A stretch of 64,000 nucleotides of DNA from Devosia sp. (GTDB lineage Bacteria; Pseudomonadota; Alphaproteobacteria; Rhizobiales; Devosiaceae). The position numbers and the translations under genes were made by a program. Positions 45,794-56,088 of the stretch are shown here, piece after piece; positions within the stretch are counted from its first letter, which is position 1, and each line of letters opens with the position of its first letter. The notes under the pieces are model-generated. The model saw only the letters and a program-made list of their open reading frames with translations. It made no database searches and had not been told where the DNA came from. The stretch covers positions 1-64,000 of the forward strand of contig NZ_JAQGJV010000025.1 in assembly GCF_028290435.1 (NCBI RefSeq), written 5' to 3'.

Positions 45794-47722
45794 ATGACTG
45801 ACCAATCCACACGCGCGCGCCTCGATCGCTATGTTCCTGTCGATCACGCCAAGGTCGATTTCACCGGCGGCTTCTGGGAGAGCTGGAGTGAAACGGTGCG
45901 CAAGGTGACCGTGCCGACCCAGCACATGCGACTCGATGAGGAGCGCTTCCTCGAAGTGCTCAATTTCGATCAGCCCCCGGCCGATCTGGCACGCCCGATT
46001 CAGCCGTCCGGGCTGTCGATGCAGCACTTCTTCGATAGCGATTTCGGCAAATGGATCGAGGCGGCCAGCTACACCCTCAAGGCCCATCCCAATCCGGCGC
46101 TCGAAGCCAAGATTGACGATATCGTCGACAAGCTGGCCAAGGGGCAGATGAAGGATGGCTACCTCAACTCCTGGTTCATCCGCCGCGAGCCGGACAAGCG
46201 CTGGACCAATTTGCGCGACCTGCACGAAATGTATTCGATGGGACATCTGCTGGAGGGCGCGGTCGCCTATTTCGAGGCGACCGGCAAGCGCCGGTTCCTC
46301 GACGTCATGACCAAAGCCGTCGATCATATCGACGCGACCTTCGGGCCCGAGCCCGGCAAGCTGCGCGGCTATGACGCCCATGAGGAAATCGAACTGGCGC
46401 TGGTCAAGCTCTACCGGGTGAGCAAGGATCCCAAGCATCTCAGGCTCGCCAAATACTTTGTCGATGAGCGTGGCCAGCAACCGTCTTACTATGACGACGA
46501 AGCCCGCCGCCGCGGCGAGGATCCGGCCAAGTATCACTATGGCCAGAACTATGAATACAGTCAGGCCCATCGCCCGGTGCGCGAGCAGACGCAAGTGGTT
46601 GGGCACGCCGTCCGGGCGATGTATCTGTTCTCGGCCATGGTGGACCTTGCGTCTGAGACAAGCGATCTGACGCTGCTGGCGGCCTGTGACCGGCTGTTCG
46701 ACAACCTGACCGGACGCCAGCTTTATGTGACCGGGGGGCTTGGCCCATCGGGCGCCAATGAGGGTTTTACCCGCGAATACGACCTGCCCAATGAAAGCGC
46801 TTATGCGGAAACCTGCGCGGCCATCGCGCTGGCCTTCTGGGGGCATCGCATGGCGCAGATCGATCTCGACAGCCGTTATACCGACCACGTCGAACTGGCG
46901 ATCTTTAATGGTGCGCTCTCGGGCATCGCCCGCGATGGCGAGCACTATTTCTATGAGAATGTTCTGGAAAGCCATGGCCAGCACCAACGCTGGAAGTGGC
47001 ACTACTGCCCATGCTGCCCGACCAACATCGCCCGGCTGATCGCCTCGCTTGGGAGCTATTTCTACACCACCAAGCCTGATGAACTGGCGGTCCATCTCTA
47101 CGGCGCCAACACCGCCGAGGCGGAAATCGCGGGTCAGACCGTGCGTATTGCGCAGGTCACGGCCTATCCGTGGGATGGCGATATCGCGCTGACGGTCGAT
47201 CCCGTCACTCCGGCGCATTTCACGGTGCGCTTGCGCCTGCCCGGCTGGTGCAGCAAGGCGGAGGTGTGGGTCAATGGCAATGCGGTTGATGTCGCCGCAG
47301 CGCGCAAGGGCTATCTCGCTATTGAGCGCGAATGGGCGGCGGGGGACGTTATTCGTCTGTCATTGGATATGCCGGTCCAGCGCCTCTATGCCCATCCCGA
47401 GGTGAGCGAAGATGCCGGGCGCGTGGCGCTCAAGCGCGGGCCGGTGGTCTACTGCGTGGAGCAAGCCGATATCGGGTTTGCTCCACAACGCCTTTCCCTG
47501 CCGGCCGAGGCGGCGATCAGTCATTCGTTCGACGCAGACCTGCTCGGAGGGGCAGTGCGTCTCTCGGCGCCGGCCAGCAAGGCCAGCGACGCAGGCTGGG
47601 ACGGCAAACTGTACCAGCGCAGTCGCCCGTCGAAGGAAGCCGCAACGCTCACCGCAATTCCGTATCACCTTTGGGCCAACCGCCAGGCCGGCGGCATGCT
47701 CGTCTGGCTCCGGGAGCAATAG
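45794..47722 (+). CDS. Beta-L-arabinofuranosidase, glycoside hydrolase family 127
   Basis: A 642-residue GH127 enzyme that releases L-arabinofuranose from beta-linked arabinofuranosides such as those on hydroxyproline-rich plant proteins. Compared with HypBA1 of Bifidobacterium, the zinc and catalytic set is conserved with the same spacing: acid/base Glu323, zinc ligands Glu339 and Cys341 (NESAYAETC), and the Cys407-Cys408 pair (YCPCCPTN), one of which is the nucleophile. The N-terminus has no signal peptide, so the enzyme is cytoplasmic and acts on imported oligosaccharides. It lies between its importer permeases and the ATPase gene. Confidence 0.93.
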   Translation: MTDQSTRARLDRYVPVDHAKVDFTGGFWESWSETVRKVTVPTQHMRLDEERFLEVLNFDQPPADLARPIQPSGLSMQHFFDSDFGKWIEAASYTLKAHPNPALEAKIDDIVDKLAKGQMKDGYLNSWFIRREPDKRWTNLRDLHEMYSMGHLLEGAVAYFEATGKRRFLDVMTKAVDHIDATFGPEPGKLRGYDAHEEIELALVKLYRVSKDPKHLRLAKYFVDERGQQPSYYDDEARRRGEDPAKYHYGQNYEYSQAHRPVREQTQVVGHAVRAMYLFSAMVDLASETSDLTLLAACDRLFDNLTGRQLYVTGGLGPSGANEGFTREYDLPNESAYAETCAAIALAFWGHRMAQIDLDSRYTDHVELAIFNGALSGIARDGEHYFYENVLESHGQHQRWKWHYCPCCPTNIARLIASLGSYFYTTKPDELAVHLYGANTAEAEIAGQTVRIAQVTAYPWDGDIALTVDPVTPAHFTVRLRLPGWCSKAEVWVNGNAVDVAAARKGYLAIEREWAAGDVIRLSLDMPVQRLYAHPEVSEDAGRVALKRGPVVYCVEQADIGFAPQRLSLPAEAAISHSFDADLLGGAVRLSAPASKASDAGWDGKLYQRSRPSKEAATLTAIPYHLWANRQAGGMLVWLREQ

Positions 47723-47730
47723 GAAACATC

Positions 47731-48837
<1,107 letters not shown>

Positions 48838-48908
48838 GACGTACGCAGTTTTCGCTGAACGGTCGACACGGACGCCTTGCTGACGGGCTCCTCTGGTGCC
48901 ACAGAGCA

Positions 48909-48928
48909 GGAGGCGGCCTTTCGCCTCC
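48909..48928. terminator. Stem-loop downstream of the CUT1-GH127 operon
   Basis: GGAGGCG and CGCCTCC form a perfect 7-base stem with a 6-base loop, 72 bases after the ATPase stop. There is no T-run, so a factor-dependent end is likely. Confidence 0.45.
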
Positions 48929-49089
48929 GCGGTCGACCAGTTCGGTCATGCGAGCACAGCACAGGAATGCCGGCAGACCTGTCTCACAAAATGTGGTCAG
49001 TGGGCACTGCTCAGATTGGCCCGCGTCCTTCGGGATCGAAACCATCCAAATTCTTGACAACTCAGTCTTGAATTACTACATCCTCGCTC

Positions 49090-49653
49090 ATGGCTAGACG
49101 AAGAGAGTTTGATCGCGAAGCAGCATTGGGGAACGCCATTTCGGCGTTCGCCGAGCACGGCTATGAAGGCACCTCGACCGACAAGTTGCTGGACGCCATG
49201 AATATCAGCCGCCAAAGCCTCTACAATACCTATGGCGATAAGCGGCAGCTTTATCTGGAAGCGTTGCAGACCTATGCGGCCCAGAGCATAGCCGAGCAGC
49301 TGCAGTCGCTCAATGGCGGCTCGCCGCTCAAGGGTATCGAGTCAATGCTCAATGCCTTTATTCTCCGGCCTTCCAAGAGTTGCCTAGGGGTCAGCGCCGT
49401 CTGCGAGTTCGGCCATAGGGACCCCGAGATTGCCATGCTGAACGACACCGCAGCCAGGGCCCTGCGCGCCGCACTCGAGCGGCGGATCTCGGAGGGAAAG
49501 GCATCTGGCGAGATCGATGCAGGCATCAACGAAACGGCGGCGGCCCACTTCGTTATGGCGACCCTCTCGGGGATAAAGGTTGCGGCCCGTGGCGGCGCGC
49601 CCCTCGAAGCCCTCCGAGACATTATGCGCCTGGCGCTGAGGAGTTTGGCCTAG
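49090..49653 (+). CDS. TetR family transcriptional regulator
   Basis: A 187-residue TetR-type repressor. The helix-turn-helix is TSTDKLLDAMNISRQSLYNT, followed by YGDKRQLYLEAL. The effector domain is all-helical. A TTGACA box at 49054-49059 with a weak -10 17 bases further could be its promoter. It lies 87 bases before an SDR gene with a palindromic operator in between, so it most likely represses that gene and answers to its substrate. Confidence 0.9.
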   Translation: MARRREFDREAALGNAISAFAEHGYEGTSTDKLLDAMNISRQSLYNTYGDKRQLYLEALQTYAAQSIAEQLQSLNGGSPLKGIESMLNAFILRPSKSCLGVSAVCEFGHRDPEIAMLNDTAARALRAALERRISEGKASGEIDAGINETAAAHFVMATLSGIKVAARGGAPLEALRDIMRLALRSLA

Positions 49654-49694
49654 AGCTTCAAAGCAAGCTCCGCATGCTTCCGCACGCCCTTTTT

Positions 49695-49710
49695 TAGACT
49701 GAATAGTCTA
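49695..49710. promoter_or_regulatory. Putative TetR operator before the SDR gene
   Basis: TAGACTGAATAGTCTA is a palindrome with perfect 6-base arms and a 4-base centre. It ends 30 bases before the SDR start. A half site AGTCT also occurs in front of the tetR gene at 49064-49068. Confidence 0.7.
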
Positions 49711-49740
49711 TAATTTCTATACCAACCAAGAGAGAAGACG

Positions 49741-50559
49741 ATGACCAAGACCATCTTCATCACGGGCACCAGCAGTGGCCTCGGGAAATTGACGGCAATG
49801 CATTTTGCCAAGGCGGGCTGGAACGTTGCGGCCAGCATGCGGACGCCGGAAAAGGAAACCGAGCTGACGGGATATGACAACATCAGGCTGTTCAAGCTGG
49901 ACGTGACCGATGTGGCGCAGGTCCAAGCGGCCACTGAGGCGGCAATTGCTACGTTTGGCAAGGTCGACGTCGTCGTCAACAATGCTGGCGCTGGCTCCTA
50001 TGGCCCGCTGGAATTTGCGAACGAGGAGACCATCGACTGGCAATTCGCCCTCAATGTGCGTGGCCCGATCAATGTCATCCGCAGCTTCCTGCCCCATTTC
50101 CGCGCCAACAAGGGCGGCATGTTCATCAATATCAGCTCGTTCATGGGGGTCACCACTGCGGTGCCGACCGGCTCACTGTACAACATGTCAAAATTCGCGC
50201 TCGAAGGCCTGACTGAAGGCCTTTACTATGAACTCAAGCCCCTCAATATCGAACTTCGCCTGATCGAACAGGGAGGATCGAAGGGCAATAATTTCCTCGA
50301 CAGCGTCGTGTTCAATACGCATTCCGGGATCACCGACTACGACGCCATGCTCGGCAAGGTGCAGGCTATGTTCGCCTCCGCTAAAGACGCAGCTTTGGAT
50401 GATCCACAGGACATTGTGGATGAAATCCACGCTTTGGCGACGGGCGAAAACCAGAGGTTCAGGACGCTGGTCGGCCGGGCGGGCAAGGACTTGATGGCAC
50501 TGCGCAACAGCGTGCCGATCGAAGAGTATCTGGCGAAAATTGCGGCCAATTTCGCATAG
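49741..50559 (+). CDS. SDR family oxidoreductase
   Basis: A 272-residue classical SDR. Nucleotide motif TGTSSGLG at the N-terminus, VVNNAGAGSYGP, and catalytic residues NISSFMG ... YNMSK. The sequence AASMRTPEKE after beta-2 has Arg rather than Asp, favouring NADP. Members with the TetR partner reduce reactive carbonyls or ketones. AGAGAAG lies before the ATG. Confidence 0.9.
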   Translation: MTKTIFITGTSSGLGKLTAMHFAKAGWNVAASMRTPEKETELTGYDNIRLFKLDVTDVAQVQAATEAAIATFGKVDVVVNNAGAGSYGPLEFANEETIDWQFALNVRGPINVIRSFLPHFRANKGGMFINISSFMGVTTAVPTGSLYNMSKFALEGLTEGLYYELKPLNIELRLIEQGGSKGNNFLDSVVFNTHSGITDYDAMLGKVQAMFASAKDAALDDPQDIVDEIHALATGENQRFRTLVGRAGKDLMALRNSVPIEEYLAKIAANFA

Positions 50560-50739
50560 ATAGCCAAATTAGGACGGCGGTCGTACGGGACGTGCCGCTG
50601 TCGTCTCGCTTCGATTCGGCAAGTCTGGACCGCCGATCGCTAATCTGTAGGTTCGCGTCCCACGGACATTGAATGCAAGCCCATTGAGCGACAGATTTTA
50701 CCCAGCGCGGGCACCGACCCGCTACGGCAGGAATGGGGC

Positions 50740-50776
50740 GCTTCGCCGACGACGGCCCAATGATCGTCGGCGAAGC
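50740..50776. terminator. Perfect 13-base hairpin beside the recombinase remnant
   Basis: GCTTCGCCGACGA at 50740-50752 and its exact complement at 50764-50776 leave an 11-base loop. It lies 9 bases beyond the end of the minus-strand recombinase remnant and is probably its former terminator or an end structure of the lost element. Confidence 0.7.
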
Positions 50777-50784
50777 CGCTAAGG

Positions 50785-50957
50785 TCAAATTTCAGTATCC
50801 TCGGACAGCGAGAGGGCGTCATCGACGTCCACGCCGAGATATTGATCGGGGGCCGATGGTCGATCCGGCCACCAACGTACCAAACTTGATCTTCACCAGG
50901 TCGCAGCCCCCGAAGCTTGCTATCGATCGCGAGGTCGAAGGACGCGCGGTCTCTCAT
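50785..50957 (-). pseudogene. Degenerate tyrosine recombinase (phage integrase family)
   Basis: The sequence starts with RDRASFDLAIDSKLRG, a conserved piece of a short integrase family frequent in rhizobial genomes, continues one frame over as CDLVKIKFGTLVAG (an extra G in the run at 50919-50923), and then jumps to YLGVDVDDALSLSEDTEI, the usual C-terminal end. The middle, including the R-H-x-x-R and catalytic Tyr region, is deleted. It marks a former mobile or integrative element. Confidence 0.82.
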
Positions 50958-51301
50958 CCTGCCTTCACGGTCGAGAATGAAGCGGATCGACTAAATCTGT
51001 CTTACTTTTGGAGCGCGCTTAGCGCCAACCTGCCTGCCCGCATTCCAGGCCTGCTGCGGCAAAGCGGCCGAAAGAGAAACGATTTGGCAACGTTAGGAGC
51101 GGCGGGGGCCGACCCCATTGCTGCCCTAGGACCTTAGTCGTCAGGTTCCTAAAAGCGGACCTGCGATCAGCGAACCGGTTGCGCGCCTGTATTCTGCATT
51201 GCAGACTGTAAGGTACTGGCCCTTCATTTTCTGTTTATTGAGACCACAGAACCGACTTCATTTCTGCAAGGCGCTTTCCTAGTGTGCGAGTTGGAGGGCA
51301 C
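50958..51301. other. Gene-free stretch upstream of the membrane protein
   Basis: These 344 bases hold no supported gene. A perfect small palindrome TCTGCATTGCAGA lies at 51193-51205. The AT content rises towards the right end, and TTGGAGGGC before 51302 is the ribosome-binding site of the next gene. Confidence 0.5.
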
Positions 51302-51817
51302 ATGCAGATTGCACCAAATCCAGCGACAAGTTTCTTGAGGCCCTTCGGGCTTCGAGCGCGACTTATTATTATCGCTTCAGGTTCTGCATGTTGGTTGCTG
51401 GTACTGTTGGCCCTTTATTTCGCAATCTTTTATGGCCCAAAATATACAAGCTGGCTCTTGCTGGGAGCCGTAATCAGCCTGGTGATGTTAGGGGGTCCTA
51501 AGCTTTCGTTCTTATTCTCGCGGCTCAGAGGCATCGACGCCGCACCATATCCTGAGGTGTTGGGGCATCGGTCAGAATTATTCAAATTTTCGTTGAGCGC
51601 GATTTTCATCGCCTATTGCGTGAGCGCCTTCCTTATTCCGGGGCCGCCCGAAGTTCGAGTTGCGATCGGAGCGGCATTGGCATTGGTGCCTGTGAGCGCT
51701 GAAATACTGCTGCCCACGCCGCAGAAGGCGCATCCACTCATATATAAACTTCTTATTCTCGCCGCTGCCACGCCAATCGCCCTGGTTGCAGCTTGGCTCA
51801 GTGAAGCAGGCGGTTAA
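51302..51817 (+). CDS. Hypothetical integral membrane protein
   Basis: A 171-residue protein with four to five hydrophobic helices (LIIIASGSACWLLVLLALYF, WLLLGAVISLVMLGG, FSLSAIFIAYCVSAFL, LLILAAATPIALVAAWL). No family is recognised. GGAGGG four bases before the ATG at 51302 supports this start over a GTG at 51284. Codon use is clearly less GC-biased than in the neighbours (runs such as ACTTATTATTATC), which together with the recombinase remnant next door suggests transfer. Confidence 0.65.
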   Translation: MQIAPNPATSFLRPFGLRARLIIIASGSACWLLVLLALYFAIFYGPKYTSWLLLGAVISLVMLGGPKLSFLFSRLRGIDAAPYPEVLGHRSELFKFSLSAIFIAYCVSAFLIPGPPEVRVAIGAALALVPVSAEILLPTPQKAHPLIYKLLILAAATPIALVAAWLSEAGG

Positions 51818-52137
51818 TTTCGGCCTACACACTCGCGCATCAGATGAGGGGAACGGCTGCTCTTTGCCGCAACTGACTCGAAGCGGACTGACCGTTACCC
51901 ACCCCGTTGCCGCCCAGCCGGAAACGAGCCGGTTTCAGTCGGAAGGCGCGATTTTTGTATGCTGCTCGGACGCCATATCGGGCTCTAAACTAGGCGAAAT
52001 GTCGTCTATTCTAACTTGCGGTGACCCTGTCGTTACAAACGGGGCGAGTGGGTACGTCACGCAAGCATATGCCCTGATGTAATGGCCGCACGCCGATGAT
52101 GAAGCACCAGAACGCCAAGGCGTGTCAGGTAGGCCGT
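51818..52137. other. Gene-free stretch
   Basis: These 320 bases between a plus-strand membrane-protein gene and a minus-strand binding-protein gene hold no supported gene or RNA. No strong hairpin was seen. It is the place where both transcripts should end. Confidence 0.45.
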
Positions 52138-53292
52138 TCAATCTTTCAGTTCGGACGACCATGGAAAGTTGACGTACTGGTCGCGTGTGTCGGAGCAAGT
52201 GTTGCCATACATCTTGAGATAGGAGGCGCGCCGGGCAGGATCGGCAAAGACAGATGCCGGATCGGCCAGATCGGCCTGGTATTGCACGATATTGTCTGCC
52301 GTCAACGCGACGGGAAGGATGTCCATTGCCTGCGGCACGCTCTTGCCGTCCAGCCAGTCGGCGGCAAATTGGCCCATCGCATAGCCGAACACCGGCGAGG
52401 ATAGGGCGATGCTGGCCTTGTACGGGCTGTCACCCCTGATGATTTCGGCCACCCCTTCGGCCTCGCCATCGATGCCGCCCAAAAACTGGTCGGGACGATC
52501 CTTGCCGGCGGCCCGCAGAGCATCGAGCGCGCCGAGCACGACGGCATCGCCGCCCAGGACGACGTCGATATTCGGATTGGCCAAAAGGATCGTATTCATC
52601 GTCGCGAACCCGCCCTCCTTGCTTACGGGACTTGGCGCGATATCGGCGACGATCGTTACCCCCGGCATGGCGTTGAAGCCGTCCCGCATCGCTTCGAACC
52701 GCGGCGTCAGATATTCCATGCTGTCCTGCGTCAGCAGAACCACGTTGGCCTTGCCGCCGAGATGAGCATTGATGTGGGCGATGGCGGCGTCGGTCAGCGC
52801 CTTGCCGGTGGCATATTGCGGTGCGTTGAGCAGCAAGGTCGCCGGAGGCGGAACGACGGTACCGACGAAAGTGCCTGCCCAGATGGCCTGCTGCAGGCTT
52901 TTGCTGATCGCCGTCGGGTCCGAGGATGTCGCGACGAGGCCGCCGACCTTCGCCTCGCGAAACGCCGCTATCTGCTGCAATGCCTTGGCGACGTCGTCGT
53001 CGGTGACACTGTGGCGATATTCAAGGCCCCGATCCTTGGCTGCCATTCCCAGCCCATAGCCGATGCCCTGCAGGAAATCGCGCCCATTCTCCTGCACATA
53101 GGCCAGCACCCGGGAAACGTCTTCCGGCGCCGTGCACGCCGGGGCAGAGGGATTGAAGGCCGGAAACACCGTGCGCTGCGTGATGCCGGACGGCCCTTCC
53201 TGGGCGATTGCGGCAGGGACGCCGATTATCGCGGCGAGCACGAGAGCCAGAGGTACGACAAGGCGCCGGCGAACACTTCGATACAATGCCAT
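52138..53292 (-). CDS. Orphan RbsB-type sugar-binding protein cotranscribed with a histidine kinase
   Basis: A 384-residue periplasmic binding protein of the type-1 fold. The signal peptide ends at AAIAQ. Family segments are FREAKVGGLVATSSDPTAIS, ALTDAAIAHINAHLGGKANV, NPNIDVVLGGDAVVLGALDA and FLGGIDGEAEG. Two cysteines (PACTAPED, NTCSDTRD) may form a disulfide. No permease or ATPase lies near. It starts 68 bases after the histidine kinase stop on the same strand. A sensing rather than transport role is likely (inference). GAGGGACGA precedes the ATG. Confidence 0.82.
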   Translation of the reverse strand: MALYRSVRRRLVVPLALVLAAIIGVPAAIAQEGPSGITQRTVFPAFNPSAPACTAPEDVSRVLAYVQENGRDFLQGIGYGLGMAAKDRGLEYRHSVTDDDVAKALQQIAAFREAKVGGLVATSSDPTAISKSLQQAIWAGTFVGTVVPPPATLLLNAPQYATGKALTDAAIAHINAHLGGKANVVLLTQDSMEYLTPRFEAMRDGFNAMPGVTIVADIAPSPVSKEGGFATMNTILLANPNIDVVLGGDAVVLGALDALRAAGKDRPDQFLGGIDGEAEGVAEIIRGDSPYKASIALSSPVFGYAMGQFAADWLDGKSVPQAMDILPVALTADNIVQYQADLADPASVFADPARRASYLKMYGNTCSDTRDQYVNFPWSSELKD

Positions 53293-53360
53293 TCGTCCCT
53301 CGCCGCCACGCCGATCGCGTGTCTCTTTGGCGGACCTTTTCACATATTCAGCTAGCCGGT

Positions 53361-54716
53361 CTACTGTACCGCAGCGGACGAAGTCGATTTCGGCGTGAAC
53401 ATGAGGTGAGCCGCAGTGCCCGGCTGGCGAGGGCGGTATTCGATCGTTGCCGACAGGCTCATGCACATCGCCTTGACGATGCGGGTCCCCACGCCAGTCC
53501 CCTTGGCCGGCGCACCCTCAGCGCGGCCGACACCATCGTCTTCGACGGTCAGTTCGATCTGTTCGCCGGCCTTGGCGAGCCGAACACGGACCTCGCCGAC
53601 ACCGTCGGGATAGGCATATTTGAACGCATTGGTCACCAACTCGGTGATGATCACGCCCAGGCTGATGCTCGCGTCGGTATCGAGGTCGATCGGCTCGATA
53701 GCGAAGGACAAGGACACCCCATGCCCCTGGCCGCGCAGTGACGTGCTCAGGTGTTCCAGCAATCCCGTGAGGTATTCATCGAGCTGCACAGACCGCACAT
53801 CGGCAGAGCCATAGAGCCGCTTATGCACCAGCGAGATGGCGAAGATGCGCTCCTGCGTTTCCGCCAATGCGTCCTTGGCGACCTGGTCGGCGACCGCCCG
53901 CGATTGCAGCGTAATCAATGACGATACAAGCGACAGGCTATTGGCCACGCGATGGTTGACCTCAGCCAGCAAAACGCCGGCCCGGTCCCGCTCGATCGCC
54001 AGATCCGCCGTTCGGGTCGAGACGCGCCGCTCAAGCTCGTTGTTGAGTGCGGTGACCTCGTTGCCCGTGGCGCGCAGTTCTCGCGTATATCGCGTGATGC
54101 CATAGGCCGCTCCGCCAACCACCGCGACAATGACCAGTGCGCCGATCCCCGAGACAAGGCGAAGCCATGCCGCATTGGCGCTCTGTTCGGCGACGCCGGC
54201 CGTCAGCCGGCTATCGGCCATGCCGATGATGCCGGCGAAGAACACGTTGGCTTCGTCGGTCAGCGCTTTGCCGCTGTTCGTGCGGATGATGGCGATGACG
54301 TCGTCATCCCGCCCGTCCCGCTTCAGGGCAATGGTACGATCGAACTCATCGAATTTGGTCGCGAGGATTTCCGACAGCCGGCTGAGCGTCGCGTCCGCGT
54401 TGGGGTAGGGGAGCAACAGGGATTGCAGGGCCAGCAGGTATCGCTGGTCCTGCGCCTTGGCCGACTGGTATGGCGCAAGGTAGATTTCATTGCCGGTAAT
54501 GATGAAGCCGCGCTGGCTGGATTCCGCAGTCTGCATGGCACTGCGCAGTTCCACCGCGGCGACGCGCGTATCGCGGGCGGCCATCGCATCGGCAAAATAG
54601 GCCTGTGCCCGTTCCCCCAGCCAGAAGTTCATTCCGACGATAGCCATGAGGGCCAGGAACCCGACAAGCAGGAACACGGATGTTGAGCGGATAAGCTGTC
54701 GAGTGGACGTGGGCAT
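53361..54716 (-). CDS. Membrane histidine kinase with CHASE3 sensor and HisKA_2/HWE-type core
   Basis: A 451-residue kinase: helix 1 at residues 12-32, a periplasmic four-helix CHASE3-like domain (about 40-180) with the motif SSQRGFIITGNEIYLAPY, helix 2 at about 186-207, a short coiled coil, then HisKA_2 with His255 in AEVNHRVANSLSLVSSLI, and an ATPase domain (ELVTNAFKYAYPDG, DDGVGRAE, GTGVGTRIV). No response regulator is adjacent. Such kinases often feed the general stress response. An ATG at 54716 is preferred to a TTG one codon earlier. Confidence 0.88.
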   Translation of the reverse strand: MPTSTRQLIRSTSVFLLVGFLALMAIVGMNFWLGERAQAYFADAMAARDTRVAAVELRSAMQTAESSQRGFIITGNEIYLAPYQSAKAQDQRYLLALQSLLLPYPNADATLSRLSEILATKFDEFDRTIALKRDGRDDDVIAIIRTNSGKALTDEANVFFAGIIGMADSRLTAGVAEQSANAAWLRLVSGIGALVIVAVVGGAAYGITRYTRELRATGNEVTALNNELERRVSTRTADLAIERDRAGVLLAEVNHRVANSLSLVSSLITLQSRAVADQVAKDALAETQERIFAISLVHKRLYGSADVRSVQLDEYLTGLLEHLSTSLRGQGHGVSLSFAIEPIDLDTDASISLGVIITELVTNAFKYAYPDGVGEVRVRLAKAGEQIELTVEDDGVGRAEGAPAKGTGVGTRIVKAMCMSLSATIEYRPRQPGTAAHLMFTPKSTSSAAVQ

Positions 54717-55096
54717 CAATGCTTTTCTGCCCTATTCCACGCTGTCGCGCCATGGCTCAGTCTGGCAGTAGATGTGGAAAGAGAAATCTCTACCAGCGTG
54801 CGACATTGCTGATGGCATTAATCAAAAGACATCGCTCGGCGAGGTCTCGATCGGGGTTAGCATAAAGTATCTGGGCGGTCGGCAGCATCCGACCCCATTC
54901 CGGTCATTTGCGGCAGAATTTCGAGATCCAACGAGCAGTCGTTCAGTGTAGTGGATCTGGGATCTCGATTGGTCGTTGGCGGGTTCCACTGCGCTTTGAA
55001 CCCGCTGACGGGTCGGCTAATGGGCACCGACCAGAGCCTCCGAATACGCTTCTGATACGATCAGAGGCCGTTTCAAGCTGCCAGGAAAACCTCACG
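54717..55096. other. Gene-free stretch between two minus-strand genes
   Basis: These 380 bases hold no supported gene. A plus-strand frame from 54908 lacks a ribosome-binding site and overlaps the regulator. TCTGATACGATCAGA at 55051-55065 is a perfect 6-base-arm inverted repeat 32 bases after the gntR stop; its arms equal those of the palindrome at 24424-24439. Confidence 0.5.
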
Positions 55097-55858
55097 TCAC
55101 TTGGCGGAAAACGTCTCCAGCACCGAGACGAAGGTGTGGCGGTCGCCTTGCGATTGGGTGAGGCGGACGCGGCTTTCGATGTCGACCAAGTGCTCGTCCA
55201 TCAGCTTCTGAGCCAGTTTGACGTCGCGCTTGCGGATAGCGGCGACGATATTGTGATGGTGATCGGCGCCCCAGTCGTCGCGCTTTTCTTCTTCGTAGAG
55301 AACCATGACCAGCGATAGGCGCGCGGTGACGTTGTTGAACAGTTCGGTCAAAACGTCATTGCCGCCTAGCCGCGCCAGTTCGAGATGAAATTGGCCGGAC
55401 AGGCCATGACCAGCCGCTTGGCCGTCGACATCGTAGAGGCGCTTTTCTTCTTCGTTGAGCGTGTCGAGCTGGTCGAGGTCGGCTTCGGTCGCCCGTGCCA
55501 CAACCCGCTCGATGGTCGCATGCTCGAGCGTGCGGCGGGCCTCGAACAATTGCGTGGCCTCTTCGATGGAGGGCTCCGCCACGAAGGTGCCGCGGTTGCG
55601 CTTGCGCTCCAGCAGATGGTCGCGCTGCAGGATGCCCAGGGCGCCGCGGACGACGGTGCGGCTGACGCCGAAATGCTCGGCGATAGCATCTTCCAGAATC
55701 TTGGTGCCGGGCTTCAATGCACCATTGCCGATCGCGGCGGCCAGCGTCGCGCAGATGCGGTTGGTGACGTCATCGCCGACATCCATGCCATCCACTTCTG
55801 CTTCGATCGCCTTGACGTGGGGCTTCGGTCGGGTCGCTGATACGGGTCGTTTGGCCAT
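55097..55858 (-). CDS. GntR/FCD family transcriptional regulator
   Basis: A 253-residue regulator. Winged helix: VTNRICATLAAAIGNGALKP, EHFGVSRTVVRGALGILQRD, LLERKRNRGTFVAEP. The FCD domain has RRTLEHATIERVV, QFHLELARLGGND and DHHHNIVAAIRKRD, giving the aspartate/histidine set that binds metal and a carboxylate ligand. It is divergent from the importer operon starting at 56089, with 230 AT-rich bases between, and very probably regulates it. Confidence 0.9.
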   Translation of the reverse strand: MAKRPVSATRPKPHVKAIEAEVDGMDVGDDVTNRICATLAAAIGNGALKPGTKILEDAIAEHFGVSRTVVRGALGILQRDHLLERKRNRGTFVAEPSIEEATQLFEARRTLEHATIERVVARATEADLDQLDTLNEEEKRLYDVDGQAAGHGLSGQFHLELARLGGNDVLTELFNNVTARLSLVMVLYEEEKRDDWGADHHHNIVAAIRKRDVKLAQKLMDEHLVDIESRVRLTQSQGDRHTFVSVLETFSAK

Positions 55859-56088
55859 GAGACTCTCGGACTTGAATGCCTAGCTTTATTGCATATTGGC
55901 GCCTCTTTGTGCACCACTTAATGCGATACGACATACGAACATAGTTTCGCAAATAGTTACGCATGAATACGCGCATACTGTAAAACCTTAGATATATCAA
56001 AATACTAAGCCAATAATTGTCCCGAAATTTTTGACTTGGCACGCTGATTGCATTGCTGGTTGCAACCGAACGCAACACAAGAACTCCA

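Noticed and set aside
50459-50788. 109-residue minus-strand frame
   Set aside because: It overlaps the SDR gene and the recombinase hairpin; composition is that of a chance frame.
50733-51137. 134-residue plus-strand frame across the recombinase remnant
   Set aside because: The opposite strand carries clear integrase homology in pieces, so this frame is its antisense shadow.
54908-55318. 136-residue plus-strand frame
   Set aside because: Its second half is antisense to the GntR regulator and the first half has no start signals or homology.
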